This document shows positions 1 through 6,686 of a stretch of 11,691 nt of DNA, piece by piece. The translations under genes were made by a program, and so were the position numbers. The notes under the pieces were generated by a model. That model made no database searches, had not been told where the DNA came from, and was given only the letters and a program-made list of their open reading frames with translations. Position 1 is the first letter of the stretch. Each line of letters begins with the position of its first letter. Source of the stretch: Marisimplicoccus sp965655775 (lineage in GTDB: Bacteria > Bacteroidota > Bacteroidia > Flavobacteriales > Flavobacteriaceae). The stretch is from the NCBI GenBank assembly GCA_965655775.1, contig CBFHHV010000027.1, positions 1 to 11,691 of the forward strand. Direction: 5' to 3'.

Positions 1-11
1 TAAAAAACATA

Positions 12-827
12 CTAGCTATTGAAGGTATCCATCCATAATTTTAATGCCATATATGACACCATGACTAAAAGAGTTATTCTAATTACTTTGTCTCCTTTTT
101 TCACAGACCATCTACTAGATAACCATGCACCTATTATGGAACCAAGGACCATCCAGAATCCTACCATCCATAATATCTTACCATCCAATGCAAAAATTAA
201 TACTGCAGCAATAGAATAAATAAATACTGAAAAGGCTTTAACAGAGTTAGTTCTAAGTAGATTCATTCTGTTTAATTGAGTTAATAATAACATTATAATT
301 ATACCAACTCCAGCTTGAAGAAAACCACCATATACTCCAATAAAGAAGAAACCGATAAGACCCCCAATAAAATATTTACCAGATAATCTCTCAGGCAAGT
401 CTAAAGATGCAATTGACTTAGATCTAAAGACTATTATCATTCCAACTGTTATCATTATAATAGCTAAAAACCTTTTAAATGTATCTCCGTCAATATCTAT
501 AGCAATTCTTGCGCCAATTATCGCTCCAAAAGTTGCTACAATTCCAAAATATAATCCCCATGGATGGGTTACTATTCCCTTACTTCTGTATCCATAGCTT
601 GCCACTAATGCGGCTGAGATAACCATTAGTCTATTTGTTCCGTTAGCAGTAGCTTCATCGAGTCCAAGAAAAAGTATTAAAATTGGAAGAGTTACGAGAG
701 AACCTCCTCCTGCTAATGTATTAACAACTCCTGCAAATAGTCCAAGGGCGAAAAGAATTAGGATTGAATTTACATCTAGAAACATTGTGATACCAAGATA
801 ATTCTTTTTTGTAATAGAATCTATCAT
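12..827 (-). CDS. TSUP (TauE/SafE) family sulfite/organosulfur exporter-like membrane protein
   Basis: Integral inner-membrane protein of the TSUP family; members move sulfite, sulfoacetate or other small anions, but the substrate here cannot be read from sequence. The N-terminal half carries the family signature: a hydrophobic helix, then N-T-L-A-G-G-G-S (about residues 36-43) and N-G-T-N-R (62-66). The same arrangement is echoed in the second half (Y-G-G-F-x-Q-A-G-V-G), as expected for the internal repeat of TSUP proteins. About eight membrane segments are likely; 271 aa is a normal length. Start choice is uncertain: the first 14 residues are polar, and an internal ATG at 783-785 (M-F-L-D-V...) would place the start directly before helix 1, as usual in the family. 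The longer start at 827 touches the -33 element of the divergent proC promoter. The gene is complete, ending in TAG at 12-14; no terminator is visible before the window edge. Family certain, substrate unknown. Confidence 0.88.
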   Translation of the reverse strand: MIDSITKKNYLGITMFLDVNSILILFALGLFAGVVNTLAGGGSLVTLPILILFLGLDEATANGTNRLMVISAALVASYGYRSKGIVTHPWGLYFGIVATFGAIIGARIAIDIDGDTFKRFLAIIMITVGMIIVFRSKSIASLDLPERLSGKYFIGGLIGFFFIGVYGGFLQAGVGIIIMLLLTQLNRMNLLRTNSVKAFSVFIYSIAAVLIFALDGKILWMVGFWMVLGSIIGAWLSSRWSVKKGDKVIRITLLVMVSYMALKLWMDTFNS

Positions 828-856
828 TGTAATAAAGTCATTTTAAATTATATTTG
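827..856 (+). promoter_or_regulatory. Bacteroidota-type promoter of proC
   Basis: TTG at 827-829, a 19-base spacer, and TATATTTG at 849-856, a full match to the Bacteroidota -7 consensus TAnnTTTG with a -33 TTG. Transcription should begin a few bases downstream, giving a leader of only about 15-20 bases before the ATG at 880. No Shine-Dalgarno sequence is present, which is usual for this phylum. Assigned from sequence match only. Confidence 0.65.
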
Positions 857-879
857 ATTGACTTAAATAAATTAAAAAA

Positions 880-1674
880 ATGAATATATCAATTTTAGGA
901 TTTGGAAATCTAGGCAGCAGTTTAGCAGACGGACTTAAGACATATAGTGAATTAAATAAACTATATGTTACAAAAAAAGATATTAAAAAATTAAATAATA
1001 ATATTAATGATGAAAAATGTATTTTAACGAATGATAATATAAGTGCAGTATCAAAAAGTAAAATAATTTTTTTAACTGTGCAACCTAGTCAGTTTAAAGT
1101 CCTAGCAGAAGAAATAAAGGACCATATAACCACAGATCACATAATTATATCTCCTATTACAGGAATAACTATTGAAGATTTAGATAATGTATTTGGTAGT
1201 GACAAAAAAATAATTAGGTGTATGACTAATACTGCAGTAGCTGTTCAGCATGCAGTTACCTGTATTTGTTCAAACGAAACTGGAAAAAATTATATAGAAA
1301 TTGTTGATAATATTTTTAAGAATTTAGGACACACAATGATAATTGAAGAAAAAAACATGCAAGCTGCTACAGTAATTTCTGCAAGTGGAATAGCTTTTTG
1401 GATGAGGCTTATTAGAGCTAATGCCCAAGGTGGGATACAGTTAGGATTTGAATCTAACCAGGCACTTGAAATATCAGTGATGACGTCATTAGGAGCTGCT
1501 AAATTATTAGAGAAGAATCAATCACATCCTGAAGATGAAATAGATAAAGTTACAACACCAAATGGCTGTACAATTGAAGGATTAATTGAAATGGAGCATC
1601 AAGGTTTAAGCTCGGCCCTAATTAAAGGAATTGAGAAGTCTTTTAATAAAATTAATTTAATGAAAAAAGAATAA
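880..1674 (+). CDS. proC: Pyrroline-5-carboxylate reductase
   Basis: Cytosolic enzyme that reduces 1-pyrroline-5-carboxylate to L-proline with NAD(P)H, the last step of proline synthesis. The N-terminal Rossmann fold shows G-F-G-N-L-G (residues 7-12) directly after the first beta strand, and V-Q-P-S-Q (67-71) stands where the family has V-K-P-x. The C-terminal dimerisation domain holds the helix with S-A-S-G-I-A-F (167-173) and the substrate-loop signature K-V-T-T-P-N-G-C-T (223-231), a Bacteroidota-like version of VTSPGGTT. Length (264 aa) is standard. The usual M-P-N-T motif reads M-T-N-T (115-118), a departure at a conserved proline. The gene stands alone, with its own TAnnTTTG promoter, divergent from the TSUP gene. 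It is followed after about 50 bases by a tRNA with its own promoter; no separate terminator is visible between them. The 5-oxoprolinase operon further along makes glutamate, the biosynthetic precursor of proline, but the genes are not co-transcribed. A different imino-acid reductase activity is possible but less likely. Confidence 0.87.
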   Translation: MNISILGFGNLGSSLADGLKTYSELNKLYVTKKDIKKLNNNINDEKCILTNDNISAVSKSKIIFLTVQPSQFKVLAEEIKDHITTDHIIISPITGITIEDLDNVFGSDKKIIRCMTNTAVAVQHAVTCICSNETGKNYIEIVDNIFKNLGHTMIIEEKNMQAATVISASGIAFWMRLIRANAQGGIQLGFESNQALEISVMTSLGAAKLLEKNQSHPEDEIDKVTTPNGCTIEGLIEMEHQGLSSALIKGIEKSFNKINLMKKE

Positions 1675-1704
1675 TTTATTCTCAGCATAAAATTTAAAAT
1701 CACT

Positions 1705-1712
1705 TATATTTG
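1705..1712 (+). promoter_or_regulatory. -7 box of tRNA-Ser promoter
   Basis: TATATTTG, a perfect TAnnTTTG element, ends 11 bases before the mature tRNA 5' end, which is the right distance for a tRNA promoter with a very short precursor leader. No clear -33 TTG is seen at normal spacing; the region upstream is only T-rich. Confidence 0.55.
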
Positions 1713-1723
1713 CAACTTCATTT

Positions 1724-1808
1724 GGAGAAATGGCAGAGTGGTCGAATGCGGCAGTCTTGAAAACTGTTGAGGGTCATACCTCCGGGGGTTCGAATCCCTC
1801 TTTCTCCG
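1724..1808 (+). tRNA. tRNA-Ser (anticodon UGA)
   Basis: A full class II tRNA can be folded by eye. The acceptor stem pairs GGAGAAA (1724-1730) with TTTCTCC (1801-1807), with G at 1808 as discriminator. The anticodon stem GCAGT/ACTGT (1751-1755/1763-1767) encloses the loop CTTGAAA, giving anticodon TGA at 1758-1760, which reads UCN serine codons. A long variable arm follows, with a GAGG/CCTC stem, as serine tRNAs need. The T arm is GGGGG-TTCGAAT-CCCTC. The 3' CCA is not encoded: the genome continues GCAAAA, so CCA must be added by the nucleotidyltransferase. It is flanked by a TAnnTTTG promoter and a strong hairpin terminator. Confidence 0.97.
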
Positions 1809-1809
1809 C

Positions 1810-1838
1810 AAAACCCTGATTTTTTCAGGGTTTTTTTT
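1810..1838. terminator. Bidirectional intrinsic terminator between tRNA-Ser and glycerate kinase
   Basis: A hairpin with stem CCCTGA (1814-1819) pairing TCAGGG (1825-1830) is extended by AAAA/TTTT on the outside, with a five-T loop (1820-1824) and a T run 1831-1838. On the plus strand it ends the tRNA transcript. On the minus strand the A-run at 1810-1813 becomes a short U tract, so it can also stop the converging glycerate kinase transcript. The kinase stop codon (1837-1839) lies inside the outer T run. Confidence 0.85.
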
Positions 1839-2946
1839 AAATGTCAACTATTATTTCAGAACCAATTTCAATCAGATACTTTTCTCCATTAATAATAGCA
1901 TCGTTTATTGAATTTGATCTTTCTAAAATTGTATATACTTTTTTTAATCCTAATTTTTTAGAAGCATTTTTATCTTCATGCCCACAAACTGCAATAATAG
2001 GTTTTTTGTATTTTCTTGCTAGATTAGAAACACCACTTATTACTTTCCCTTTTTCGGTTTGATCGTCTATTTTTCCTTCTCCAGTAATTATTAAATCACA
2101 ATCCTTAACAATGTTTTCTAATTGAGTAACCTCAATTAAATTTTGAATTCCAGAAATTAATTTTGCTCCAAGGAAAGCAATCATTCCACCTCCTACTCCA
2201 CCTGCAGCTCCAGATCCAGGAATATTTGCAATATTTGGAAAGCTATGTTTAACTAACTTTGACTGAAGGTTAACCAAGCCTTTGTCTAACTCTTCAATTT
2301 CAATTAAGTCTGCTCCTTTTTGTTTAGCATAAATAAAGGCAGCACCATTTTTACCATGTAATGGATTATTAACATCACATATTACATTTATATTAATATT
2401 ATTGAGGTTAAAGCTAACATCACTAGTATTAATTGAATCAATTGATATAAGGTTTTTACCTATTGGCGATAATAATCTTTTAGACTTATCATAAAACTGG
2501 AATCCTAACGCTGAAGCTATGCCTATTCCAGCATCATTTGTTGCACTTCCTCCAATATATAAGTTAATAGTTTTAAAACCTTTTGTAATTGCATCCTTAA
2601 TCAATTCTCCAGTTCCAAAAGAAGATGTGTTCATACAGTTTTGCTCTTCTTTTTTAAGTAAGTTTAATCCTGAAGCTGATGACATTTCAATATAAGCTGT
2701 TAGATCTGAAAAATAATAAGTAGACTTTATTGGACGAAACAAAGGATCATTAACAATCAGTTCAATAGGTTTAAGGGTTGAATAATTATTTATTATATCA
2801 ATCGACCCTTCTCCCCCGTCAGCCATTGGACATGATACTATTTCATGTTTAGGTTTATTAATGTTTATCCCTTTTGTAATTGCGTCGCATACTTGAGAAG
2901 CACTCAAGGAACCTTTAAATTTATCAGGAGCAATTAAAATTTTCAT
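1837..2946 (-). CDS. Glycerate 2-kinase, type I (GarK/GlxK family)
   Basis: Cytosolic kinase that phosphorylates D-glycerate with ATP, normally to 2-phosphoglycerate, feeding glyoxylate- or sugar-acid-derived carbon into lower glycolysis. Signatures of the GarK/GlxK family run the full length: A-P-D-K-F-K-G-S (6-13), M-A-D-G-G-E-G (41-47), G-T-G-E-L (111-115), I-G-G-S-A-T-N-D-A-G (131-140), then D-V-N-N-P-L-x-G-x-x-G-A-A, G-S-G-A-A-G-G-x-G, and T-G-E-G-x-x-D-x-Q-T near the C-terminus. Length (369 aa) is typical. It diverges from the SLC13 symporter with a 58-base gap, which suggests a shared control region; an imported or oxidised organic acid could feed the kinase, but that link is inferred. 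Its 3' end converges on the tRNA terminator. No tartronate reductase or glyoxylate carboligase is seen nearby, so the source of glycerate is unknown. Confidence 0.93.
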   Translation of the reverse strand: MKILIAPDKFKGSLSASQVCDAITKGININKPKHEIVSCPMADGGEGSIDIINNYSTLKPIELIVNDPLFRPIKSTYYFSDLTAYIEMSSASGLNLLKKEEQNCMNTSSFGTGELIKDAITKGFKTINLYIGGSATNDAGIGIASALGFQFYDKSKRLLSPIGKNLISIDSINTSDVSFNLNNININVICDVNNPLHGKNGAAFIYAKQKGADLIEIEELDKGLVNLQSKLVKHSFPNIANIPGSGAAGGVGGGMIAFLGAKLISGIQNLIEVTQLENIVKDCDLIITGEGKIDDQTEKGKVISGVSNLARKYKKPIIAVCGHEDKNASKKLGLKKVYTILERSNSINDAIINGEKYLIEIGSEIIVDI

Positions 2947-2975
2947 TGCAAAATGGTTTTTCTATCTATTGTAAA

Positions 2976-3003
2976 CAAAAATAGATTATTTTTAGAATCA
3001 CAA
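2976..3003 (-). promoter_or_regulatory. Promoter of glycerate kinase
   Basis: Read on the minus strand: TTG (3001-3003), a 17-base spacer and TATTTTTG (2976-2983), a full match to TAnnTTTG. The leader to the ATG at 2946 would be about 20-25 bases. The -33 element lies directly beside the start codon of the divergent symporter gene at 3005, so the two transcription units are packed back to back. Confidence 0.55.
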
Positions 3004-3004
3004 T

Positions 3005-4471
3005 ATGAATATTAATTCAAAAAATATAGGCTTAATATCAGGGCCTTTAGCTTTTTTAGTTGTATTATTTTTCTTTAATCCTGAAGGACTAAACCATAGA
3101 GCAAATGCTATACTTGCTTCAACTGTCTGGATAGCAATCTGGTGGATTACAGAAGCTATTCCAATAGCTGTAACTGCATTATTACCAATTATACTGTTTC
3201 CTCTTACCGGTGGATTAGGATTAACAGAGACAACTGCTTCATTTGGGCATAAGTATGTTTTTCTTTACATAGGTGGTTTTATAATTGCAATCGCAATTGA
3301 GAAATGGAATTTACATAAGCGAATAGCATTAAATATTATTAATCTAATTGGAACTAACATTGTAAAAATTATCCTTGGTTTTATGATTGCTACTGCATTT
3401 ATGTCAATGTGGATATCAAATACAGCGACTGCTGTTATGATGTTACCAATTGCAATTGCAATTGTTGCTCAATTAAGAGATAACCCAAATACTATTGAGG
3501 ATGAAAATTTAAATTTCGGAAAAGCTCTTATGCTAGCTATTGCATACAGTGCATCTATTGGTGGTGTAGCTACTTTAATTGGAACACCTCCTAACCTTGT
3601 ATTAGCTGGAGTTGTAGAAGAAACTTTTGGATATGAGATAACCTTTGCTAAATGGTTCCAATTTGGTTTTCCAATATCAATTATTCTTTTATTTATATGC
3701 TGGAAATATTTAACAAGTATTGCATTTAAGTTTAAACAGAAAACTTTTCCTGGTGGAAGAGAAGAAATTTCTAAACAATTAAATGCACTTGGAAAAATAA
3801 GCTATGAAGAAAAATTAGTTGCTGGAGTTTTTGCATTAACTGCATTTGCTTGGATAAGCCGTTCTTATTTACTTGAATCCATTATACCTGGGATTGATGA
3901 TACGATTATTGCTATGATAGGTGCTATCATAATATTTTTATTACCAACAAAGAACAGGAAAAGAAAAATTTTAAAATGGGAAGAAGCTGTTAAATTACCA
4001 TGGGGAATCTTGTTATTGTTTGGAGGAGGTATGGCATTGGCAGCAGGATTTAAAGACAGTGGTCTAGCATTATGGATAGGGAACCAAATGACTTTATTAG
4101 ATGGTGTTTCATTGATGTTATTAGTATTCATACTAATTGCGTCTGTTAATTTTTTAACTGAAATTACATCTAATCTAGCAACAACTGCAATGCTGCTTCC
4201 TATTCTTTATCCTATGTCTATGACAATTGACGTCCATCCATTTATTTTGATGGTATCTGCAACAGTTGCAGCTTCATGTGCATTTATGCTTCCTGTAGCT
4301 ACACCCCCAAATGCGATAGTCTTTGGATCAGGCTATCTTCGTATTCCTGATATGGTAAGAGTTGGGATATGGATGAATTTGATTTCAATTATTCTCTTAA
4401 CATTATTCGTGTTCTTTCTGCTTCCCTATTTATGGGATTTTGATCCTTTAGTTTTTATAGTGCCAGAATAA
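3005..4471 (+). CDS. DASS/SLC13 family sodium-coupled dicarboxylate (or sulfate) symporter
   Basis: Polytopic inner-membrane transporter of the divalent anion:sodium symporter family (INDY-like), predicted to import C4-dicarboxylates or a related divalent anion with sodium. Both halves of the internal repeat carry the re-entrant-hairpin signatures. The first has S-N-T (138-140) followed by A-T-A-V-M-M-L-P and later G-T-P-P-N (193-197). The second has T-S-N-L-A-T-T (388-394) and A-T-P-P-N-A-I-V-F-G-S-G (432-443). W-W-I-T-E-A-I-P (46-53) is also typical. The second SNT motif is S-N-L, a third-position change also seen, as S-N-V, in some animal members. Length (488 aa) is normal. There is no RCK (TrkA-C) domain, as found in longer sulfate-type relatives, so a dicarboxylate is slightly favoured. 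Only a weak -7 box (TATTTTTA, 2987-2994) precedes it. It is followed after 27 bases by a small secreted protein, probably co-transcribed, and is divergent from glycerate kinase. Confidence 0.93.
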   Translation: MNINSKNIGLISGPLAFLVVLFFFNPEGLNHRANAILASTVWIAIWWITEAIPIAVTALLPIILFPLTGGLGLTETTASFGHKYVFLYIGGFIIAIAIEKWNLHKRIALNIINLIGTNIVKIILGFMIATAFMSMWISNTATAVMMLPIAIAIVAQLRDNPNTIEDENLNFGKALMLAIAYSASIGGVATLIGTPPNLVLAGVVEETFGYEITFAKWFQFGFPISIILLFICWKYLTSIAFKFKQKTFPGGREEISKQLNALGKISYEEKLVAGVFALTAFAWISRSYLLESIIPGIDDTIIAMIGAIIIFLLPTKNRKRKILKWEEAVKLPWGILLLFGGGMALAAGFKDSGLALWIGNQMTLLDGVSLMLLVFILIASVNFLTEITSNLATTAMLLPILYPMSMTIDVHPFILMVSATVAASCAFMLPVATPPNAIVFGSGYLRIPDMVRVGIWMNLISIILLTLFVFFLLPYLWDFDPLVFIVPE

Positions 4472-4498
4472 TATTAATAGTATATCTTAATTTTAAAT

Positions 4499-5155
4499 AT
4501 GAGACCTTATTTTATCACTTTCTTAGTAATAGTGCTTTCATTTGGTAATCTTTATTCTCAGGAAGGTTCTAAAATTGATCTCAAAAATGTTAGCGTTGGA
4601 ACAAAAAGGCTTCCTACAATTTTTTTATTTGGAGAAGAATTTACAGCCAGAGATAGAGATGATTTACTGAAGGGTGTTTTAAAGTCTCAATTTTATAGAC
4701 CAGATCTAGAAATTATTATTAATCTTCAAGAATTTATTTCAAAAAGATCTTTTAGTTTCAGGCATAAAGGTCCTGTTGATGTTATTATTAACGGGAAAAA
4801 ATTAAGAAATCAAAACGGATATAATACTGCTTCACTTTACGGTCAAGGAGGAGACTCTAAATTATTAAAGCTAATTAATAAAGTAAAAAATGTTAGAATT
4901 GATAGCAACCTGAATGGTATTTTAGAGAGAAGAGTCTTAAGAAAGGAGATAAAGTCTGTTGACGATCAAATTGCAGAACTTATGCAAGATATTAAAGCAG
5001 AAGTTAAGATTGACACAATTGTTATTCCAGATAAAACTAGTAAACAGAGTGAAAGAGAATTAAATAAATTATACAGAATAAAGAATAGGCAGGAGAAAAA
5101 ATTTAATGAAACCAAATTAGTTGAGATAAACATTATCACAAATTATTCAGACTAA
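4499..5155 (+). CDS. Secreted protein of unknown function
   Basis: I do not recognise this protein. It opens with a clear Sec signal peptide: R near the start, a hydrophobic core to about residue 16, and probable cleavage after Y-S at residue 20, leaving Q21 as the mature N-terminus, a common pattern in Bacteroidota. There is no lipobox cysteine, so it is predicted to be periplasmic or exported. Residues 30-125 look like a mixed alpha/beta domain; V-D-V-I-I-N-G-K-K-L (93-102) resembles a beta turn found in TonB-plug or carboxypeptidase-like folds, but too weakly to assign. Residues 135-205 are rich in K, E, R and Q and probably helical, possibly a coiled coil. It lies 27 bases after the SLC13 symporter with no visible promoter of its own, so it is likely in the same transcript. 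Its last 20 bases overlap the 3' end of convergent pxpC. Coding is supported by the signal peptide, length and operon position. Confidence 0.75.
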   Translation: MRPYFITFLVIVLSFGNLYSQEGSKIDLKNVSVGTKRLPTIFLFGEEFTARDRDDLLKGVLKSQFYRPDLEIIINLQEFISKRSFSFRHKGPVDVIINGKKLRNQNGYNTASLYGQGGDSKLLKLINKVKNVRIDSNLNGILERRVLRKEIKSVDDQIAELMQDIKAEVKIDTIVIPDKTSKQSERELNKLYRIKNRQEKKFNETKLVEINIITNYSD

Positions 5156-5189
5156 ATTTAATTTTTTCATTAGATTTTATTTGTGATAA
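5133..5189. repeat. 11-bp perfect inverted repeat across the convergent gene junction
   Basis: TTATCACAAAT at 5133-5143 is repeated in reverse complement as ATTTGTGATAA at 5179-5189, separated by 35 bases. The repeat brackets the overlapping 3' ends of the secreted-protein gene (stop 5153-5155) and pxpC (stop 5136-5138). It has no U tract immediately after either arm, so it is not a standard intrinsic terminator. The long loop contains T-rich sequence. It could stabilise 3' ends of both transcripts, or be chance in AT-rich DNA. Confidence 0.4.
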
Positions 5190-5972
5190 ATGGTTTAATG
5201 AACTTTTACTAAGTTGAAGAATTCTTGGGTATCCACCCGTAGTTTGACAGTCTCTGTGAAGTATAATCATTTTCCCAGATGGTGTTAATTGAACCGAACC
5301 AGGCAGAACTGGTGATGAGATAATTGATTTTATTCCAATCTGAACGTTCTCCTCAAGATTATATGCCATTCTGCTATTAGTTCTAACAGTAAATTTATTT
5401 TTAAATAACATGTTTTTTACTCTAATGCTCAATAAATCAAATTCAGGACCTTTAAATACTTCCATAGATCTGTTTAATTTAAATTTTAATTTATTTTTCT
5501 TTAAAATTTTATTATTAGAATTATCAGAAATTTTAATCTCGTCTCCTTTTCTTAAATAATATGATTCTGATATATTACTCAGAAACGATTTACTTCCAAA
5601 TATAGATTTAACATTTATTCCACCAGATATTGCTAAATATGACCTAGCACCATTTTTTGTGTTATTGATTTTTAATTTATCTCCTGATTTTACATTAATT
5701 GACTCATACATTTTAATTGGTATATCATTAATTAAAGGATTAAAATCTCCACCTGTAATTGATATAGTGCAGTTATTATTGAAAAGTAGTGTTGGCCCTT
5801 TTAATGTAATCTCAATAAGCGATTCTTCCCTATCATTATCTACAATTTTATTAGCAGCCCATGCACTTTCTTGATCCATAAAACCAGAGGTAGGTATACC
5901 TATATTTCTATACCCATGTCTTCCTCCATCCTGTATTGTAGTGAAAAGACCTGGTTGAATTACTTTAATCAT
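5136..5972 (-). CDS. pxpC: 5-oxoprolinase subunit C (biotin-dependent carboxyltransferase/KipA-like)
   Basis: Third subunit of the prokaryotic ATP-dependent 5-oxoprolinase, which hydrolyses 5-oxo-L-proline to L-glutamate with ATP in the cytosol. It belongs to the KipA/AHS2 family, whose fold is also found in allophanate hydrolase parts of urea carboxylase. The N-terminus is diagnostic: V-I-Q-P-G-L-F-T-T-I-Q-D-G-G-R (4-18) followed by G-Y-R-x-x-G-I-P-T-S-G. I-T-G-G-D-F lies further in, and T-T-G-G-Y-P-R marks the C-terminus. At 278 aa it is somewhat shorter than E. coli or Bacillus homologues, with the central region compressed, but all end motifs are present. The ATG abuts the pxpB stop (TAA-ATG, no gap), implying translational coupling with PxpB, its usual complex partner. 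It is the last gene of the operon; its 3' end overlaps the convergent secreted-protein gene by 20 bases. Confidence 0.92.
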   Translation of the reverse strand: MIKVIQPGLFTTIQDGGRHGYRNIGIPTSGFMDQESAWAANKIVDNDREESLIEITLKGPTLLFNNNCTISITGGDFNPLINDIPIKMYESINVKSGDKLKINNTKNGARSYLAISGGINVKSIFGSKSFLSNISESYYLRKGDEIKISDNSNNKILKKNKLKFKLNRSMEVFKGPEFDLLSIRVKNMLFKNKFTVRTNSRMAYNLEENVQIGIKSIISSPVLPGSVQLTPSGKMIILHRDCQTTGGYPRILQLSKSSLNHLSQIKSNEKIKFSLNNL

Positions 5973-6686
5973 TTATTTAGATATTGGTTTTAATGAATTT
6001 TCTTTTTTCATTTTTTGGTATTGTTTAGTGGATATTTCAATAAACTTAATTTTATCACCAGGTTTTGCGAAGCATGGTGTTTGAGATCCTAAATCAAAGA
6101 AATCAATAGGAGAAATACCTATAATATGCCAACCACCAGGACTATCTTGTGGATATATACATGTTTGATTTAATGCAATTCCAATAGACCCCTTCTTTAT
6201 GTCCAAAGAGGGAGTCTGTTTTCTTTCACAATGAAGATGTTCATGTGTAAAACCTAAATACATAAAACCAGGTAGAAACCCCATAGACAAAACATCATAT
6301 ACTTTTGATTTGTGAGCATTAATAATTTCTGATGGAGACAATTGCTTCTCATTTGCTAAGCTTTCAAGGTCAATAGCATATTTAGTGTCATAACAAACTG
6401 GTATTTGCCATATTTTATTTGATTTCAAATAATCACTCTCTTTATTTTCAATTTTTTTTAACTGTAATATAAGCTCATTGGGTGAAACTTTATCTTTATT
6501 AAAAATAATTAGTAAAGAATTAATAGACTGAACAATTTCAATGATATAGCCTTTAATATGTTTTTCAATAATGATTTTATAATTAGAAATAGTATATACT
6601 AATTCAGAATCAATTGGATGATCATATGATATTAGAATAGAGTTTTCATTGAAAATGAAATACCTTTTTAAGTTAGCTTTCATCAA
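5973..6686 (-). CDS. pxpB: 5-oxoprolinase subunit B (KipI-like)
   Basis: Second subunit of 5-oxoprolinase, AHS1/KipI family; in Bacillus subtilis its homologue also inhibits the sporulation kinase KinA, a role with no support here. The C-terminal domain carries the family signature G-F-L-P-G-F-M-Y-L-G (136-145) and Y-P-Q-D-S-P-G-G-W-H-I-I-G (178-190). The segment P-V-C-Y-D (96-100) matches the P-V-x-Y-D entry to that domain. The usual T-P-R after the first motif reads T-P-S here. Length (237 aa) is normal. The start offers two adjacent ATGs (6684-6686 and 6681-6683), both within the end of pxpA, so the genes overlap by about 14 bases and are probably translationally coupled. Together with PxpA and PxpC it forms the ATP-dependent enzyme converting 5-oxoproline to glutamate. 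Confidence 0.92.
   Translation of the reverse strand: MMKANLKRYFIFNENSILISYDHPIDSELVYTISNYKIIIEKHIKGYIIEIVQSINSLLIIFNKDKVSPNELILQLKKIENKESDYLKSNKIWQIPVCYDTKYAIDLESLANEKQLSPSEIINAHKSKVYDVLSMGFLPGFMYLGFTHEHLHCERKQTPSLDIKKGSIGIALNQTCIYPQDSPGGWHIIGISPIDFFDLGSQTPCFAKPGDKIKFIEISTKQYQKMKKENSLKPISK

Noticed and set aside
1724..1808. Possible selenocysteine tRNA because of the long variable arm and a TGA anticodon sequence
   Set aside because: Anticodon UGA reads UCA serine codons; a selenocysteine tRNA needs anticodon UCA and a longer acceptor stem, which is not present.
3447..3475. Repeated CAATTG/TTGCAA units
   Set aside because: This is in-frame coding for an alanine/isoleucine-rich membrane helix (A-I-A-I-V-A) in the symporter; the repeat follows from codon use, not from a repeat element.
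3865..4131. Open frame of 88 codons on the minus strand within the symporter gene
   Set aside because: It lies fully opposite a well-supported transporter gene, has low-complexity composition typical of antisense to membrane helices, and shows no start context or family resemblance.
5136..6686. Reading the KipI/KipA pair as a sporulation-kinase inhibitor system or urea carboxylase/allophanate hydrolase
   Set aside because: The adjacent pxpA gene and the full pxpABC order identify the 5-oxoprolinase complex; no sensor kinase, biotin carboxylase or amidase domain is present.
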